A stretch of DNA of 64,000 nt, from assembly GCA_026936325.1 (NCBI GenBank), contig JAPTHN010000004.1, positions 46,775,289-46,839,288 on the forward strand, read 5' to 3'. This DNA is from Platynereis dumerilii (Eukaryota > Annelida > Polychaeta > Phyllodocida > Nereididae). Shown here piece by piece: positions 24,358 through 36,300 of this stretch; the stretch's first letter is position 1; each line of letters begins with the position of its first letter. Made by a program: the position numbers and the translations under genes. The notes under the pieces are model-generated. The model was given only the letters and a program-made list of their open reading frames with translations, searched no databases and was not told the origin of the DNA.

Positions 24358-24485
24358 CATCAGTGTATCCATCAATCTCACAACAATCAATCTATCCATC
24401 AATCGTGCAATCAATCAGTCCATCCATCAATCGTGCAATCAATCAGTCCATTCTTCAATCATGCAAATGATGCAATCAATCAGTC
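24358..24485. repeat. Minisatellite of CAATCAATC-type units
   Basis: Imperfect tandem repeat built from TCCATCAATCGTGCAATCAA-like units, about 30 bases, roughly four units. It is a simple repeat within the hAT interior. Confidence 0.7.
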
Positions 24486-25067
24486 TATCTTTATTATCTC
24501 TCCATACAAAGACGTACACACATGCCATAGGCATATCTGTCCATCAATTAATCAATTTATCTATTTATTTAGTCTATGAACAAAATTTTTAAAAAGTCTG
24601 AATTTTCAATATATTCCTATCACAATGTTTGGGTATTATTAACATTTAAGATATTAAGTATTGTTATATGCGACCCAACTTGCTAATTAGCAAACTAGCA
24701 CCAGGCAAATGTTGTTTAAATAGGGGTTGAACAAAGAACTGTATTACCCCTTTCAAATTTGTGCAACTTTCTGGCTACAATTACTTGCAATAACCCTCGC
24801 GGACATTGAGGTAGATATAATGTTGGTCTAACGTAGCATTTAACCTCCTACCCACATCGGACCCAACGTTCTGAAACTACGTAATTTGTCGACACATTTC
24901 TCAGACGTTAATACGTACTTTTAGACGTTGATACGAGTGATACAAGCCGTATCTGTCTCTACGAAGTATTCTAACGTTGCTCTGACCGTCTTCCCGCCTT
25001 CTGGGATCCAGCGTTTCAGAGGACCTGCCCCCTCTTGCGCATGCGCACTCGCGCACAAGAAGCCAAA

Positions 25068-25130
25068 ATGGCGGGTCCACTCGAATCTGTGAAATCTAGG
25101 ATGTCGTTTTCGCTGATAACGAAGGATTAA
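25068..25130 (+). CDS. 20-codon ORF starting in the YY1-like site
   Basis: ATG at 25068-25070 lies inside AAAATGGCGG and opens MAGPLESVKSRMSFSLITKD followed by TAA. If transcription starts nearby this would be an upstream ORF or a micropeptide. No homology is recognised and it may be chance. Confidence 0.2.
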   Translation: MAGPLESVKSRMSFSLITKD

Positions 25131-25395
25131 ACGCATTAACAAGCCTTGTAACCCTCGGAGCTACTTAGGGTAACTACTTGGCTATGGATTAAGCCGGTTT
25201 TGGACGCTCGGAATTCAATACTGTGAAAGATATTACCGCGGCAATGTGCCAGATCGAACCGCATGGTCAGAGCGCCCGGTTCAGGAATAGCCCGATCAGC
25301 TGTTTCAGTGTTTGTGATTCAATTATGGACTGAATATTGGACATATATACCCTGTTCTGGATGGATATACCCGGTTACCAAACCCGGGAGGACGC

Positions 25396-25449
25396 ATGGA
25401 CGTGGATACGGCCAGAATTCGTCGTTGGACACCGGCACTGGACTCACAG
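25396..25449 (+). CDS. Possible short coding first exon ending in a consensus donor
   Basis: ATG at 25396 opens MDVDTARIRRWTPALDSQ and the frame reaches CAG-GTAAGT in phase 0. The surrounding GC-rich sequence and perfect donor make a 5' exon plausible. No downstream acceptor exon in matching phase was found in the window; the acceptor-like site at 31060 would give a stop at once. It is equally possible that the whole region is a 5' untranslated exon. A longer overlapping frame from 25263 runs through the donor and is probably chance. Confidence 0.2.
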
Positions 25450-25626
25450 GTAAGTCTCTTCAAGATGTCGATTTTTTTTTCAGGGGCCGATCGTCTGATG
25501 GGAGGGGGGGGGTTTATATTCAATTCTGTTTAGTTCAATGTTTAGTTCTGTTCTGTTTAGTTCTGTTCAGGTTCTGTTGTTTTCAGGTTTGATTTATATA
25601 TAGCGTGTTCGGGATCATTGTCCAGG

Positions 25627-25657
25627 TAGGGTGGGGTAGGGTGGGGTGGGGGGGGGC
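25627..25657 (+). other. G-run cluster with quadruplex potential
   Basis: Repeated GTAGGGTGGG units leading into a run of nine or more G. At least four runs of three or more G lie within 31 bases, enough for a G-quadruplex on the + strand, about 180 bases after the candidate splice donor. Confidence 0.5.
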
Positions 25658-26189
25658 AGCCCAGCCACTGCCACTGGTGGGAGGATTTAATTATTTTGAT
25701 TGAGATCTGCAAATATAAAACAAAAAATTAAAGCAGTACAAACAGAGCTATCCAAAAAGGATTGCTCCCAAAATTAATAGACTTTTCTTCCTCATTTTAC
25801 TGAGCAGTCTACAAGTCCACTTGGGACTATAAGATAAAATTATATATAAAAAACACTTACCTTGCATGGTAAAATTGAAAATGTTACTGCAATTTTACCT
25901 TGATAAAATTGGAACATTTCGGCATCTAGGACAGTTGCAATGAGGCACCAATAAACTTGGGTCTCATTAAATTTTCATATGCATCTTTGTGGGTGTGGAA
26001 AAAAATTAAATTATTTTTAAACCAGGATAAGCTTTCACATTTTAAAAGTACATATGTGGATTTAATTTTTACTGGTGTTTCAACTTTTTCTTCATGGCTT
26101 CATCTAATCGACAACAGCAAGCATCCTGTTGGAGTTTTTATATATTACAAAGTTACCAGATAGAATGGAATAGGTATGGAATAGATGGC

Positions 26190-26860
26190 GCTACAAGCTC
26201 TCTGAGAATCAGGATCCTAGGTTCTGCAACTTAGTGCAAACCTTCAACAAACCTTTGGCAGATACGTATGATCAGACGTTTGACCTGAACATTACTTTCA
26301 AACGTTGTCCATACATCTCAAAAACACGTTGGAGAAACCTTGGAACTTACGTATGACCAAACGTGTGACCATACCTTTGATAATCCTATGAATCAAAGGT
26401 ATGGTCATACGTAATAGTCCAAGGTTGCTAAAACCTCTCAGATGAATGTTCGACAAACCTGTGAATCAAAGGTATGGTCATACGTAACAGTCAAACGTTC
26501 TTCAAACCTCTCAACCAAAGGTATGACTTACGTAATAGTCTAAGGTTTTATAAACCTCTCTAATGAATGTTCGACAAACCTTTGAATCAAAGGTATGGTC
26601 ATACGTAATAGTCAAACGTTCTTCAAACCTTTCAACCGAAGGTATAACTTACGTATGACTGACACGTTTATCCAAACGTTATAACAAGACGTTCTTCCAA
26701 CCTCTCAACCAAAGGTATGACTTACGTGTGACTCGAACGTTAGGCCAAACTATAAAACAAACTATCTGCCAACCTCTTACTAACATTGCGACCTACGTTT
26801 GGTTTTCCATCTGAGTGCAACGTTTGGAAATTACATTTGCCCTACCTTTGTCATACATTG
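26190..26860. repeat. ACGTT/TACGTA-rich degenerate repeat array
   Basis: Units of about 50-110 bases repeat CAAACGTTCTTCAAACCT, AAAGGTATGGTCATACGTAA and variants, with the half-palindromes AACGTT and TACGTA recurring. A related, thinner cluster lies at 24830-24960 on the other side of the promoter-like segment, and GACATTGAGGTAG (24803) loosely mirrors the right edge near 26850. This may be the subterminal repeat of an element nested in the hAT. Confidence 0.5.
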
Positions 26861-29069
26861 AAATTTAATAACGTTTATGAACTTGAGAAGAGAAATCCCA
26901 GTCATTTGAAAATAGGAAGAAATTGCAATTCCGAATTTCAGATACAAGTTTACACACTCCCATTAAATATCATGCAATAAGGGTTTACTGCACTTCCAAT
27001 TTTAATCAATCTTGTGATTCCTAATTAGAAAGATAATCTGATGGTATGTCTTGATTGCATTGCTACAATGCTCACATATCAACTGAGTTCAATATGCATC
27101 AACATATAAAACCCTGACTAATATAACCTTTGCATAATATTATATCTATAGGTATCTTCAAATTCTTTTTGGAACAATTCTAAGCCCCACAAACTTGTCT
27201 GTTTTTGCTTTAATATTTTTGGTAAATCTGTGTACTTAAACTTGCAGTATTAACTTTTGACTAATGAAATTTCTCAAATTCGGTTCAATTCTCTAATACT
27301 GAGTGTAATTTTCATTCTACATCATATTTATGTGTGTAATTAATTCACCTTTCATAGATTTATATCTTTAGTATGCGAAAATGGGTGCGGGTAATTTGCG
27401 GTTTTTAGTGCGGTGCGGTGCAGTTGCGGTGCTACATGACTGCGGTGCAGTGCGGTGCGGTTCAGCATAGCTGCGGTGCAGTGTGGTGCGGTTCTATGTG
27501 ACTGCGGTGCAGTGCAGTTGCGGTTCTGAACTTTGCGGTGCAGTGCGGTTGCGGTTTACAAATTATGCACCGCGCATCCCTCTACAAAGAAGTCCCTATA
27601 ATATTATTTAGGTTCATGTCCGGTGAAGTTGCGAATGACGGCAAATTCTCAATTTTCTCAATTTTAAAGGTTTAGAAGGATTTGCGTTGCCATACAAGCT
27701 TTAGCATTGCCATGAATGAATAAAACGTTTCAACTGAAGTGTTCGCTACACTGCGGTACCATTTCCTCTTCCAGTAAACTTAGATAGGAGACTGCCGGGA
27801 TGTTTCTATACCACACTACCAGACACAAATTTCCGTAATAATGGATGACACACAAAACAAGCGTTAAACTACCACCCTCAGCCCTTGTGGCCATTAGGAA
27901 ATTTTTGGACAGTATCTGGCCACCTTCCCATCACACAAAAATTCTCCATAAGCTCCTTGAAACATGTGCTAGGACATATTGACTGACATGGAATTTACTT
28001 GAAAAATTAACAAAATATTCCAGCATTTTTGTTAAGAGTGTACACTTGTTGGAAGAGGAAATGGTACCTCAGTGTAGAGAACGCTTCAGTTGAATCATTT
28101 TATTCATTTATGGTAATGCTCAAGCTTGTAGGGCAACACAAATCCTTCTAAACCATGAAAAATTAAGAATTTGCCGTTATTGGCAACTTCACCTGATATG
28201 AACCTAAATAACATTATAGGGACATCTTTGATCATTCTGCACACAAGATGGAGGTCCAGCCAACTACTCTGGACCAGGTGCAAGTGACTTTCACTGAAGA
28301 ATGGCCATTTCGGTCAAAAAGAACCAAAAAACAGGTTGGCGGACTCCATGTCAAGTTAAGTGAAGGCTGAGGTCACGAATGTGACATTCAACATGATATT
28401 GTTATGTTTATTGGTTGTACACATCAAGATTAAGTTGGCATTTTTTGTGTATGTTGAAATTCTATGTTTTGTTGTTGAACCACTATGCGATTTTTGATGA
28501 TTTTTTACTAAAAATGATAAATTTTTCCAGGTCACCCAAAGAAAGTTTTCAAATAATTTTTAGCAACTGAAAATGGTTTATGATATCATTTATACATAAA
28601 TCTAACGTCTGAGGAAAAAATCTTTGCAATTCCACACATTCAAATACCAATTTTAGAACTTTGAAATCCTGACACCGTGAAAATCCAAATTATTCCAGCA
28701 TTTTGATCAAGAGTGTATATGACAGAATGCCATGGAAACTGATTTTGCTAAATTATGCACCTGATTTGAAGGATTTCACCTAGATAGTATGTTGCCATAA
28801 ACTACAGATTTTTTTTCTTTCAAACGGTTTCAAATTTACGTGGTGACCTCATGAGATCAACGAGATTTTTCCAAGGCCATCTCCAGGGCTAAAAGTAACA
28901 CTCCAAAAAACAGTGGTGAGTGATGTGCTAACAGGATGTCTCAAAAGACTGATACTCCGTTACGCTATAGGAGGAGCATGGAACAGCCATTCAAGTTGAA
29001 AAAGGTGCAATTCACTTTTAAAATCTACTATACGATAGTCTTCTGCTGGCTAGCAAGTAAATGGCCTGT

Positions 29070-29835
29070 TGTTACCGCCAATATCCACTATTGTGCCCAA
29101 TAGGCCTATTTGGCATGGATATTAGGCCTTTGGGCAAAATATAGGGTCTTTTGGCAAATTATAGGGTCTTTGGGAAAACTATAGGGCCTTTGGGCATTAT
29201 GACTCCTTTTGGCATGACTTTCCAAAAGTCATCGCATCCTTCAAAATATCCACGAGGCCTTTGGGCAAAATATAGGTCCTTTGGGCGCATGCCTAAATCA
29301 CTCATTATCGCTCACTCCCGACTATAGTGGATTTTGGCAAAGACCTTATACTTTTGACACATGCCCAAGTCACTAGCAACAACTACTATTGTGGATTTTG
29401 ACAAATATCAAACTTTGGATAATAGGGAACTGACCAATGAGAATACGCCCTAATATCTTGACCAATGAGAATCCACCCTAATATCTACAGTAGGGGGCAC
29501 TGTAGTTAATAGTTTTTCCAATGAGAATGCCACCTAATATCTTTTCCAATGAGAATCTGGCCAAATATCCCAGCCAATGACAGACTAGCCTAATATCCAC
29601 AGAGCCTTAATTGGCCAGTGGATATTAAGCTGCATCCTCATTGGACACACTGAGAATTCAATGAGATTCCAATCTAATATCCAACAGCCAATGAAAATTG
29701 AGGTTAATATCGAATAGGCTAATAGTCAAATAGACTCTTTGGTCAGAGTCAAAAGACTATGCCAAAATCCATGACTGCTTTTTGTGGATATTCGTGGATA
29801 TTTGTGAGTGATGATATATGCTTTGGGCATACACA
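29070..29835. mobile_element. 766 bp insertion packed with CCAAT-type repeats
   Basis: P1 reads straight through this site (14540-14565); in P2 CCTGT is found on both sides (29065-29069, 29836-29840). The left third repeats GGCCTTTGGGCAAAATATAG-like units. The right half repeats CCAATGAGAATNNNCCCTAATATC about every 28-55 bases (29434, 29462, 29518, 29546, 29574, 29688), with one inverted copy at 29612-29642. Its TG...CA ends and 5-bp duplication could also fit a solo LTR fossil, but I see no other LTR landmark. Confidence 0.5.
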
Positions 29836-30189
29836 CCTGTCCGCCTGTACAAGCAAGGTCACAAAAAGTCCTCAGTCAGTGTTTGATGTCCTTGGACCAG
29901 GTGATTCACAGATCTGTCTCCATTCGAAATGGTAATTTCAGTGAGCTTGACAGGCCAGCTTATACTCTCTCTACACTCAATCTTTAATACCATCTTTTAC
30001 TGTCTGTCACTTCGATATAGAAAAAGAGCGGACTGTTGCACTGTGAAAATGGCACTTCGTGTGTCATCATGCTGATGATTTGTCATGATCATGCCCAATA
30101 CTTACAATGTTAATTTGATTTAAGGAGACTAATCCTGCTTGTTGGTCACAGCCAAAGGAAAGGATTATGCTTCTGATTTTCTTAAGTCA

Positions 30190-30560
30190 AATGCACTGTA
30201 AGTACCTTACCGTAGAAAACTACAGTAACTACCGGCACCTCAGTTGCAGACAACTACTGTAGCTTTTTACAGCAACAAAAATCACAACTGTGATTCTCCT
30301 GTGCGGTACTTACTGTAAAAACTACAGTAATCAATATATCTTACTGTAGTTTGATAAACGGCATCCTACCTTAGTTTTTACAGTAATGGATTTTCATACA
30401 CTAAATTGTACTATATATTACTTTACTTGAATAAATTCTATTCTATAAGCATTATGGTAAGTTACTGTAGTTTTTACAGGAGGGAGACCTTGTACTGCAG
30501 CTGATTATTGTAGTTTTTACAGCAAGATTTTTCCTGTACTGTAGTTCTTTTGGGGTGTGT
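30190..30560. repeat. Cluster of TTACTGTAGTTTTTACAG palindromic repeats
   Basis: At least eight variants of TACTGTAGTTTTTACAGTA, some reversed (TTACTGTAAAAACTACAGTA near 30312), spaced irregularly. P1 lacks it. Probably the body of a MITE or a minisatellite; termini are not clear. Confidence 0.55.
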
Positions 30561-31035
30561 TTTGGTATTGGGACCACTTTATTCAAATACAGGGACACTA
30601 TTATAAAGAAGATATTTGGTAAAACATGTGCATGAAAAGAATGGCCACTGAACTTGATGAGATGCTAAAATGGAAACAGTAGTTAAAATAGGAGAAATTT
30701 CATAATTCTCGGTCAGTGATTTCCACTGGAAATCACTGATGCAGAACCGTTACCCAGTTACATAAAGTGAATTTACTGGCAGTATTAGACAATTGTATTA
30801 GAGTCATTCTTGAACAATTATTCAAAGGAAGAGGTGGAACTGTTCAGTGGGTCCATGTTGATTTCTTGGTAATTAATAAAAATTAAAGTCCTATAGTGTG
30901 TTATCTAATATATATTTATGAAGCAGTTAGCACACTATAGTACTCAGCCTGTTGAATAAGCTAGGTGTTTGATTAAACATTCAATCAACTGATTCTTTAT
31001 GACTTGAATGCTTCATCAACTATAATTGTTTTCTT

Positions 31036-31104
31036 CTTCTTTTTTTTCAGTCATGAGCCCCAAGGACCAGTTACAGGATATTTTACTGAAGTCTGAAATG
31101 CTTA
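31036..31104 (+). other. Acceptor-like site followed by a short open frame
   Basis: A pyrimidine-rich tract (TTTTCTTCTTCTTTTTTTTTCAG, split here as TTTTCTTCTTC and TTTTTTTTTCAG) ends at about 31059 and is followed by TC-ATGAGCCCCAAGGACCAG, opening MSPKDQLQDILLKSEML. The frame then enters the MITE at 31105. It resembles the start of an exon, but P1 has no equivalent and no product is recognised. Confidence 0.25.
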
Positions 31105-31391
31105 CAGTAGACGAACATGCTTACAGAATTGGACTAAAATGTTCCCTGTGAGGTCACAGCCCTATCCATGCCATGTTAAACTGTATGACGTGTAAGCAGT
31201 CAGTGAGATCATAGCCTATACTTGCAATGTTATTGTGGCAAGCCATTTGATGTGTCACTCCACTCTCCAATGAGGTCACAAGTTGCCTAATGACAAATTG
31301 ACACCTCATTTCAATGTATTTGGTAGGACTTGTTGTGAAGTCATTGAGGCCCAATTGCAGCAGAATGTAAGTACTCGTCGTTCGTCTACTG
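31105..31391. mobile_element. TA-flanked MITE (CAGTAGACGAAC ends)
   Basis: CAGTAGACGAAC at 31105 and GTTCGTCTACTG to 31391 are exact inverted 12-mers, with TA on each side. A further inverted match lies inside (CTTACAGAATTGG with CCAATTGCAGCAGAATGTAAG). The minus-strand frame of 103 codons across it is a chance product of the palindrome. Confidence 0.65.
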
Positions 31392-33324
31392 TAACGTCTT
31401 TTCTGCCAGCCTAATTTTTTCTTTAGGTTAATTTTTTCAAACCCAAAAGTTTTTATTCTCTCCATACCATTGGTCTATTGACAGGGTCATGACTTAGTTC
31501 TAAAAGACAAGAAAGTTACCATCTGTAGTAAAAGTAAGTAATTCGTGGCTGTCCAGATGAAACATGCCACATACAAAGAAGTTTGCTGTTTTACACAAAA
31601 TGAAACTTTCCAATTCCAGAAAAAAAAGCTGAACAGTTTAGTGGAGGACTGTCCACTTTCACCGAATGGTAAAATATCATAGCAGGTTCACATGCACTGC
31701 TGCTGTGGTAGGATATTTTCATTTGCGATGATGTTTTAAGAGGAAACTATGTCACTCTCAACTCAAATGACTGTATGCAAAAATTGTTTTTGTAAGATAA
31801 AAAACCATTTTTGGCATTTTGAAATCATGAAACAGCCAAGTTTTCATCATGAATCTATCTGAAATGTCTGTTTTTTCAAAATATCTATGAATCCTCGTAG
31901 TATGAAAAGCTATGACATACTTACTGGAGAGTCGATTCGACTCGATACTGTATCACAATGCACATATAATATGAGTAGGCTACTATTTGAGTAGTCGAGT
32001 GCATAGCGTGGGCCTGCTACTTGTCGTGCTCAGACAATCAGATTTTGGTATTCCATATAAGATTTGTTTATGCAGCAAGACTGCGTACAGCAAGCCTGAG
32101 TATCATAAAACTATGCATGACAATGCCATATTGTGTCTGAGAGGCCGCACAATGTTATTTTCTAGCAGACAGTTGAATGATAAACCGTAGTTTCATATGG
32201 AATACAGGATAGATACAGATACATGTTGACAGATATGACAGGTTTAGCCCTCTAAGGGTTGATTGAAGAGATTGGAGAGAGAGTGGCAGTCCTCAACATG
32301 TTTCACTTTCACACCATGCGAGGGATTTTTTACTTGCCCAGCACAGACACTTATTCCAGGGACAGCCAATTTAACGTCTCATCCAAACAACATCCAGTTG
32401 GAATTTTGGTCATGAAGGTACACTGAAAAATTCGGGTTTCCCACCCAGGGTTGGAATCCAAGCAGGCAGAGACCTATATCTATATAGGGGAGAGTGGGGC
32501 CAGTTGAACCGGCAGGCCAGTTGAACCACCCTTGATTTTTCACTGGGTGGAGCAGGCATGGAAATATACATACAACCTTGTGTTAGGCCTTATTAGGCTA
32601 ATCTTTTCCATGTAGATCTTTTGGCTCTGAGACACATGGTAATGAAACTGTCACACTTTTTTCGTTTTTAGCATGAAAAACTGAGTTTGTCACATTGAGA
32701 TTGGAGCTTTCATAGCATTTAAAATACCTGGTCTGCAGGGATGTCATATCATCATAAGATAATGGGTTATGTGTAGATGGAAACCCACCTCCTTAAAATG
32801 GTTTCCTACAAAAAGGGTGCAGCCAGGCTATATATAGATACATGGAGGTCCAGGCGGGGCCAGTTGAACCGGGGGAGTTTATGGCAATTTATTAAGAACT
32901 TCCCTTGGGAATTCAGAACTTCCCTTGGGAAGTTCATCTTGATATTGTACGGATTTGCACTTTTCCGCCGCGTTTTTGGTCATTTTTCAATGTTGAATAA
33001 AACATGGCCAAGGCAAGATATCAGGAAGCTACTTCGGCACCATATAGACACTAGAAATGCCCTTTAGCGATGGGAATTACGCATCGGAATTACGCTTGAC
33101 ATGGGAATTACGGCCAATTTTCAATAAAAATTTCTCGCTCCGGTTCTGAGAAAAGTGTTGACATACTTTTCCTCAAAATTTTTTCCCTGGACTCTCCAAA
33201 GAAATGCGCAGTGCAGAAAGGAATATCATCTCGCGCCTCTTAGAAAATTTTCGAGAAAAACGAGTTCGAAGTTTCGGCACCCCGAAATTTCAAGGGGTCG
33301 CGTCATGAAAAACCTTGATGTAGT

Positions 33325-36300
33325 GGTCAGATCAGACGAGGTGGGCGCATAGCGCCCTCCGAGTCTGATCTGACCAAACAGATCACTGACGAGTTGGGTT
33401 TCCCTTTTATCCCCCAGCCACACCTTTAACAATATAGGCAAAGAGAAGCATAGGAATCAATTAATATATATTATAGTATGATAAAATGTTGATTTTAACA
33501 TAATGTAAGCTAAATATGCCGAAATTGGAGCCAATTTGACACACCAAAGTTTGCTTTTATGGGATTTGCTTTCCTGGACTTCATGGAGCGGTAGAACATC
33601 AGAAAATTATCCTATAAATTTGATACCTCCACATATTTTGCAAAATATATTTGTCTTAGAGAAGGCAAAATATTGAGGTGCTACATTCATATGTGAGAGA
33701 AAGAGAATTTTTTTAGTTCACAAGGAATTGTCATTTTTGCACTTTTTCTTGATTTTTCACATTCACAACTTTGTAAAGGCGTCATTCAATATGTTTGAAT
33801 GATAGAAAGATGAAACTCTCAGATGTGTTTGCTATGGTAGTTTCCTAGAGGCTCACCAAGTTTGGTATTCATAGACCAAATACTTTTAGCACAAAAAAAT
33901 TAAAACCTCAACAACGTTTTTGGCTTTTTAGTCGCTTTTTTGAACTTCAAAGGTTCATTCCCATTTGTTCTTCATATCGTTGGTTCAAAAAAACTATTCC
34001 GTGTATAGCACTGTACTTTTTCACAAGTGTCTTATATTTGCCTGGCAACACAAACGCAGAATTTTAAGGTTCTATGGTTTACTGGTGCAAAGCAATTCAT
34101 TTTTATCCACAACAGAAGCAAAGATTTTCTGATCAATTTTCACAACTTTTCCCCTACGTTTAACTACTTTTCCCCGACTTTTCTTTACCAATACCTCTTT
34201 TACTTTTTATCAGTTTTCCAGAAAGTCATGCCATTTTAGGATTATTCCGAATATATACTGATAAAGGATTCCTGAAAGTTTGAAGGTGCTGAGATAATCA
34301 TGGCCTGAAAAATGATCCTTTAATCAGAGTCATGTCATTTGAAAACTTCGCACAGCGTTCACTACTCAGCAGGCAGCAAGGTGCTGTGTTGTGCTGTGTT
34401 ACTATGGTAACTAAGGTGTGTGATCTCAGCAGGCAGATCATACACCACAGATCACACTTTTTTCTGGCTGATAACGCACTTGATGGGGGATAATATAGGG
34501 AAACCCTACGAGTCAGTGATCTGTTTGGTCAGATCAGACGAGGTGGGCGCGTAGCGCCCTCCGAGTCTGATCTGACCAAACAGATCACTGACGAGTTGGG
34601 TTTCCCTTTTATCCCCCAGCCACACCTTTAACAATATAGGCAAAGAGAAGCATAGAAATCAATTAATATATATTATAGTATGATAAAATGTTGATTTTAA
34701 CATAATCTAAGCTAAATATGCCGAAATTTGGGCCAATTTGACACACCAAAGTTTGAATTAATGGGATTTGCTTTCCTGGACTTCATGGAGGTGTAGAACA
34801 TCAGAAAATGATCCTATAAATTTGATACCTCCACATATTTTGCAAAATATATTTGTCTTAGAGAACGCAAAATATTGAGGTGCTACATTCATATGTGAGA
34901 GAAAGAGAATTTTTTTAGTTCACAAGGAATTGTCATTTTTGCACTTTTTCTTGATTTTTCGCATTCACAACTTTGTAAAGGCGACATTCAATATTTTTGA
35001 ATGATAGAAAGATGAAACTCTCAGATGTGTTTGCTATGGTAGTTTCCTAGAGGCTCACCAAGTTTGGTATTCATAGACAAAATACTTTTAGCACAAAAAA
35101 TTAAAACCTCAACAACGTTTTTGGCTTTTTAGTCACTTTTTTGAACTTCAAAGGTTCATTCCCATTTGTTCTTCATATCGTTGGTTCAAAAAAACTATTC
35201 CGTGTATAGCACTGTACTTTTTCACAAGTGTCTTATATTTGCCTGGCAACACTAACGCAAAATTTTAAGGTTCTATGGTTTACTGGTGCAAAGCAATTCA
35301 TTTTTAACCACAACAGAAACAAAAATTTTCTGATCAATTTTCACAACTTTTCCCCTACGTTTAACTACTTTTCACCGACTTTTCTTTACCAATACCTCTG
35401 TTACTCTTTATCAGTTTTCCAGAAAGTCATGCCATTTTAGGATTATTCCGAATATATACTGATAAAGGATTCCTGAAAGTTTGAAGGTGCTGAGATAATC
35501 ATGGCCTGAAAAATGATCCTTTAATCAGAGTCATGTCATTTGAAAACTTCGCACAGCGTTCACTACTCAGCACAGTCAGCAGGCAGCAAGGTGCTGTGTT
35601 GTGCTGTGTTGCTATGGTAACTAAGGTGTGTGATCTCAACAGGCAGATCATACACCACAGATCACACTCTTTTCTGGCTGATAACGCACTTGATGGGGGA
35701 TAATATAGGGAAACCCTACGAGTCAGTGATCTGTTTGGTCAGATCAGACGAGGTGGGCGCGTAGCGCCCTCCGAGTCTGATCAGACCAAACAGATCACTG
35801 ACGAGTTGGGTTTCCCTTTTATCCCCCAGCCACACCTTTAACAATATAGGCAAAGAGAAGCATAGGAATCAATTAATATATATTATAGTATGATAAAATG
35901 TTGATTTTAACATAATCTAAGCTAAATATGCCGAAATTGGGGCCAATTTGACACGCCAAAGTTTGCTTTTATGGGATTTGCTTTCCTGGACTTCATGGAG
36001 GTGTAGAACATCAGAAAATTATCCTATAAATTTGATACCTCCGCATATTTTGCAAAATATATTTGTCTTAGAGAACGCAAAATATTGAGGTGCTACATTC
36101 GTATGTGGGAGAAAGAGAATTTTTTTAGTTCACAAGGAATTGTAATTTTCGCACTTTTTCTTGATTTTTCACATTCACAACTTTGTAAAGGCGTCATTCA
36201 ATATGTTTGAATGATAGAAAGATGAAACTCTCAGATGTGTTTGCTATGGTAGTTTTCTAGAGGCTCATCGAGTTTGGTATTCATAGACCAAGTACTTTTA

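Larger units (their letters stand above)
24990..25449 (+). promoter_or_regulatory. CpG-rich promoter-like segment with first-exon-like sequence
   Basis: In contrast to its AT-rich surroundings this stretch is GC- and CpG-rich. It holds TGCGCATGCGCA at 25036-25047, an exact NRF-1-type site, and CAAAATGGCGG at 25064-25074, matching the YY1 consensus that often overlaps a start codon. There is no TATA box. Downstream at 25447-25455 lies CAG-GTAAGT, a full-consensus 5' splice donor. NRF-1 plus YY1 without TATA is typical of broadly active animal promoters (established). That this one fires, and whether it belongs to the hAT, to an element nested in it, or to a captured host 5' exon, is inference. 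Confidence 0.45.
23682..27584. mobile_element. 3.9 kb hAT element with 8-bp target duplication
   Basis: CAAAGAAG flanks it on both sides (23674-23681, 27585-27592), and the opposite arm of the host element near 28229-28250 shows the uninterrupted site. Inverted ends TAGAGGTCTGCGCGG and CCGCGCATCCCTCTA match at 13 of 15 positions. Inside each end lies a dense cluster of GCGGTGCAGTGCGGT-like repeats (23700-23860 and 27385-27560) in the same orientation at both ends rather than inverted. No transposase is visible, so it is non-autonomous; the middle carries the promoter-like segment and an ACGTT-rich repeat. Confidence 0.8.
23194..28715. mobile_element. TA-flanked foldback element (CACTCTTGATCAAAA ends), split by a hAT
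   Basis: Ends CACTCTTGATCAAAATGCTG and the inverse, with TA on both sides (23192-23193, 28716-28717). The left arm 23194-23690 pairs with 28215-28715. The interior right of the hAT is itself an inverted repeat (27593-27780 with 28050-28238), so the pre-insertion element was about 1.6 kb and nearly palindromic. A second terminal-like motif sits at about 27998-28035. Ends resemble Tc1/mariner MITEs. Confidence 0.75.

Noticed and set aside
24358-24485. CRISPR-like array
   Set aside because: Units and intervening bases are both repetitive and imperfect; this is a simple minisatellite in an animal genome.
25263-25592. 109-codon protein-coding gene
   Set aside because: The frame crosses a perfect splice donor and a poly-T/G-rich tract and ends in low-complexity TTCTGTTTAG repeats.
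29070-29835. Solo LTR
   Set aside because: TG...CA ends and a 5-bp duplication fit, but the body is tandem repeats with no further LTR landmark, so I left the class open.
31154-31465. 103-codon minus-strand gene
   Set aside because: It lies mostly within the palindromic MITE at 31105-31391 and has no recognisable domain.
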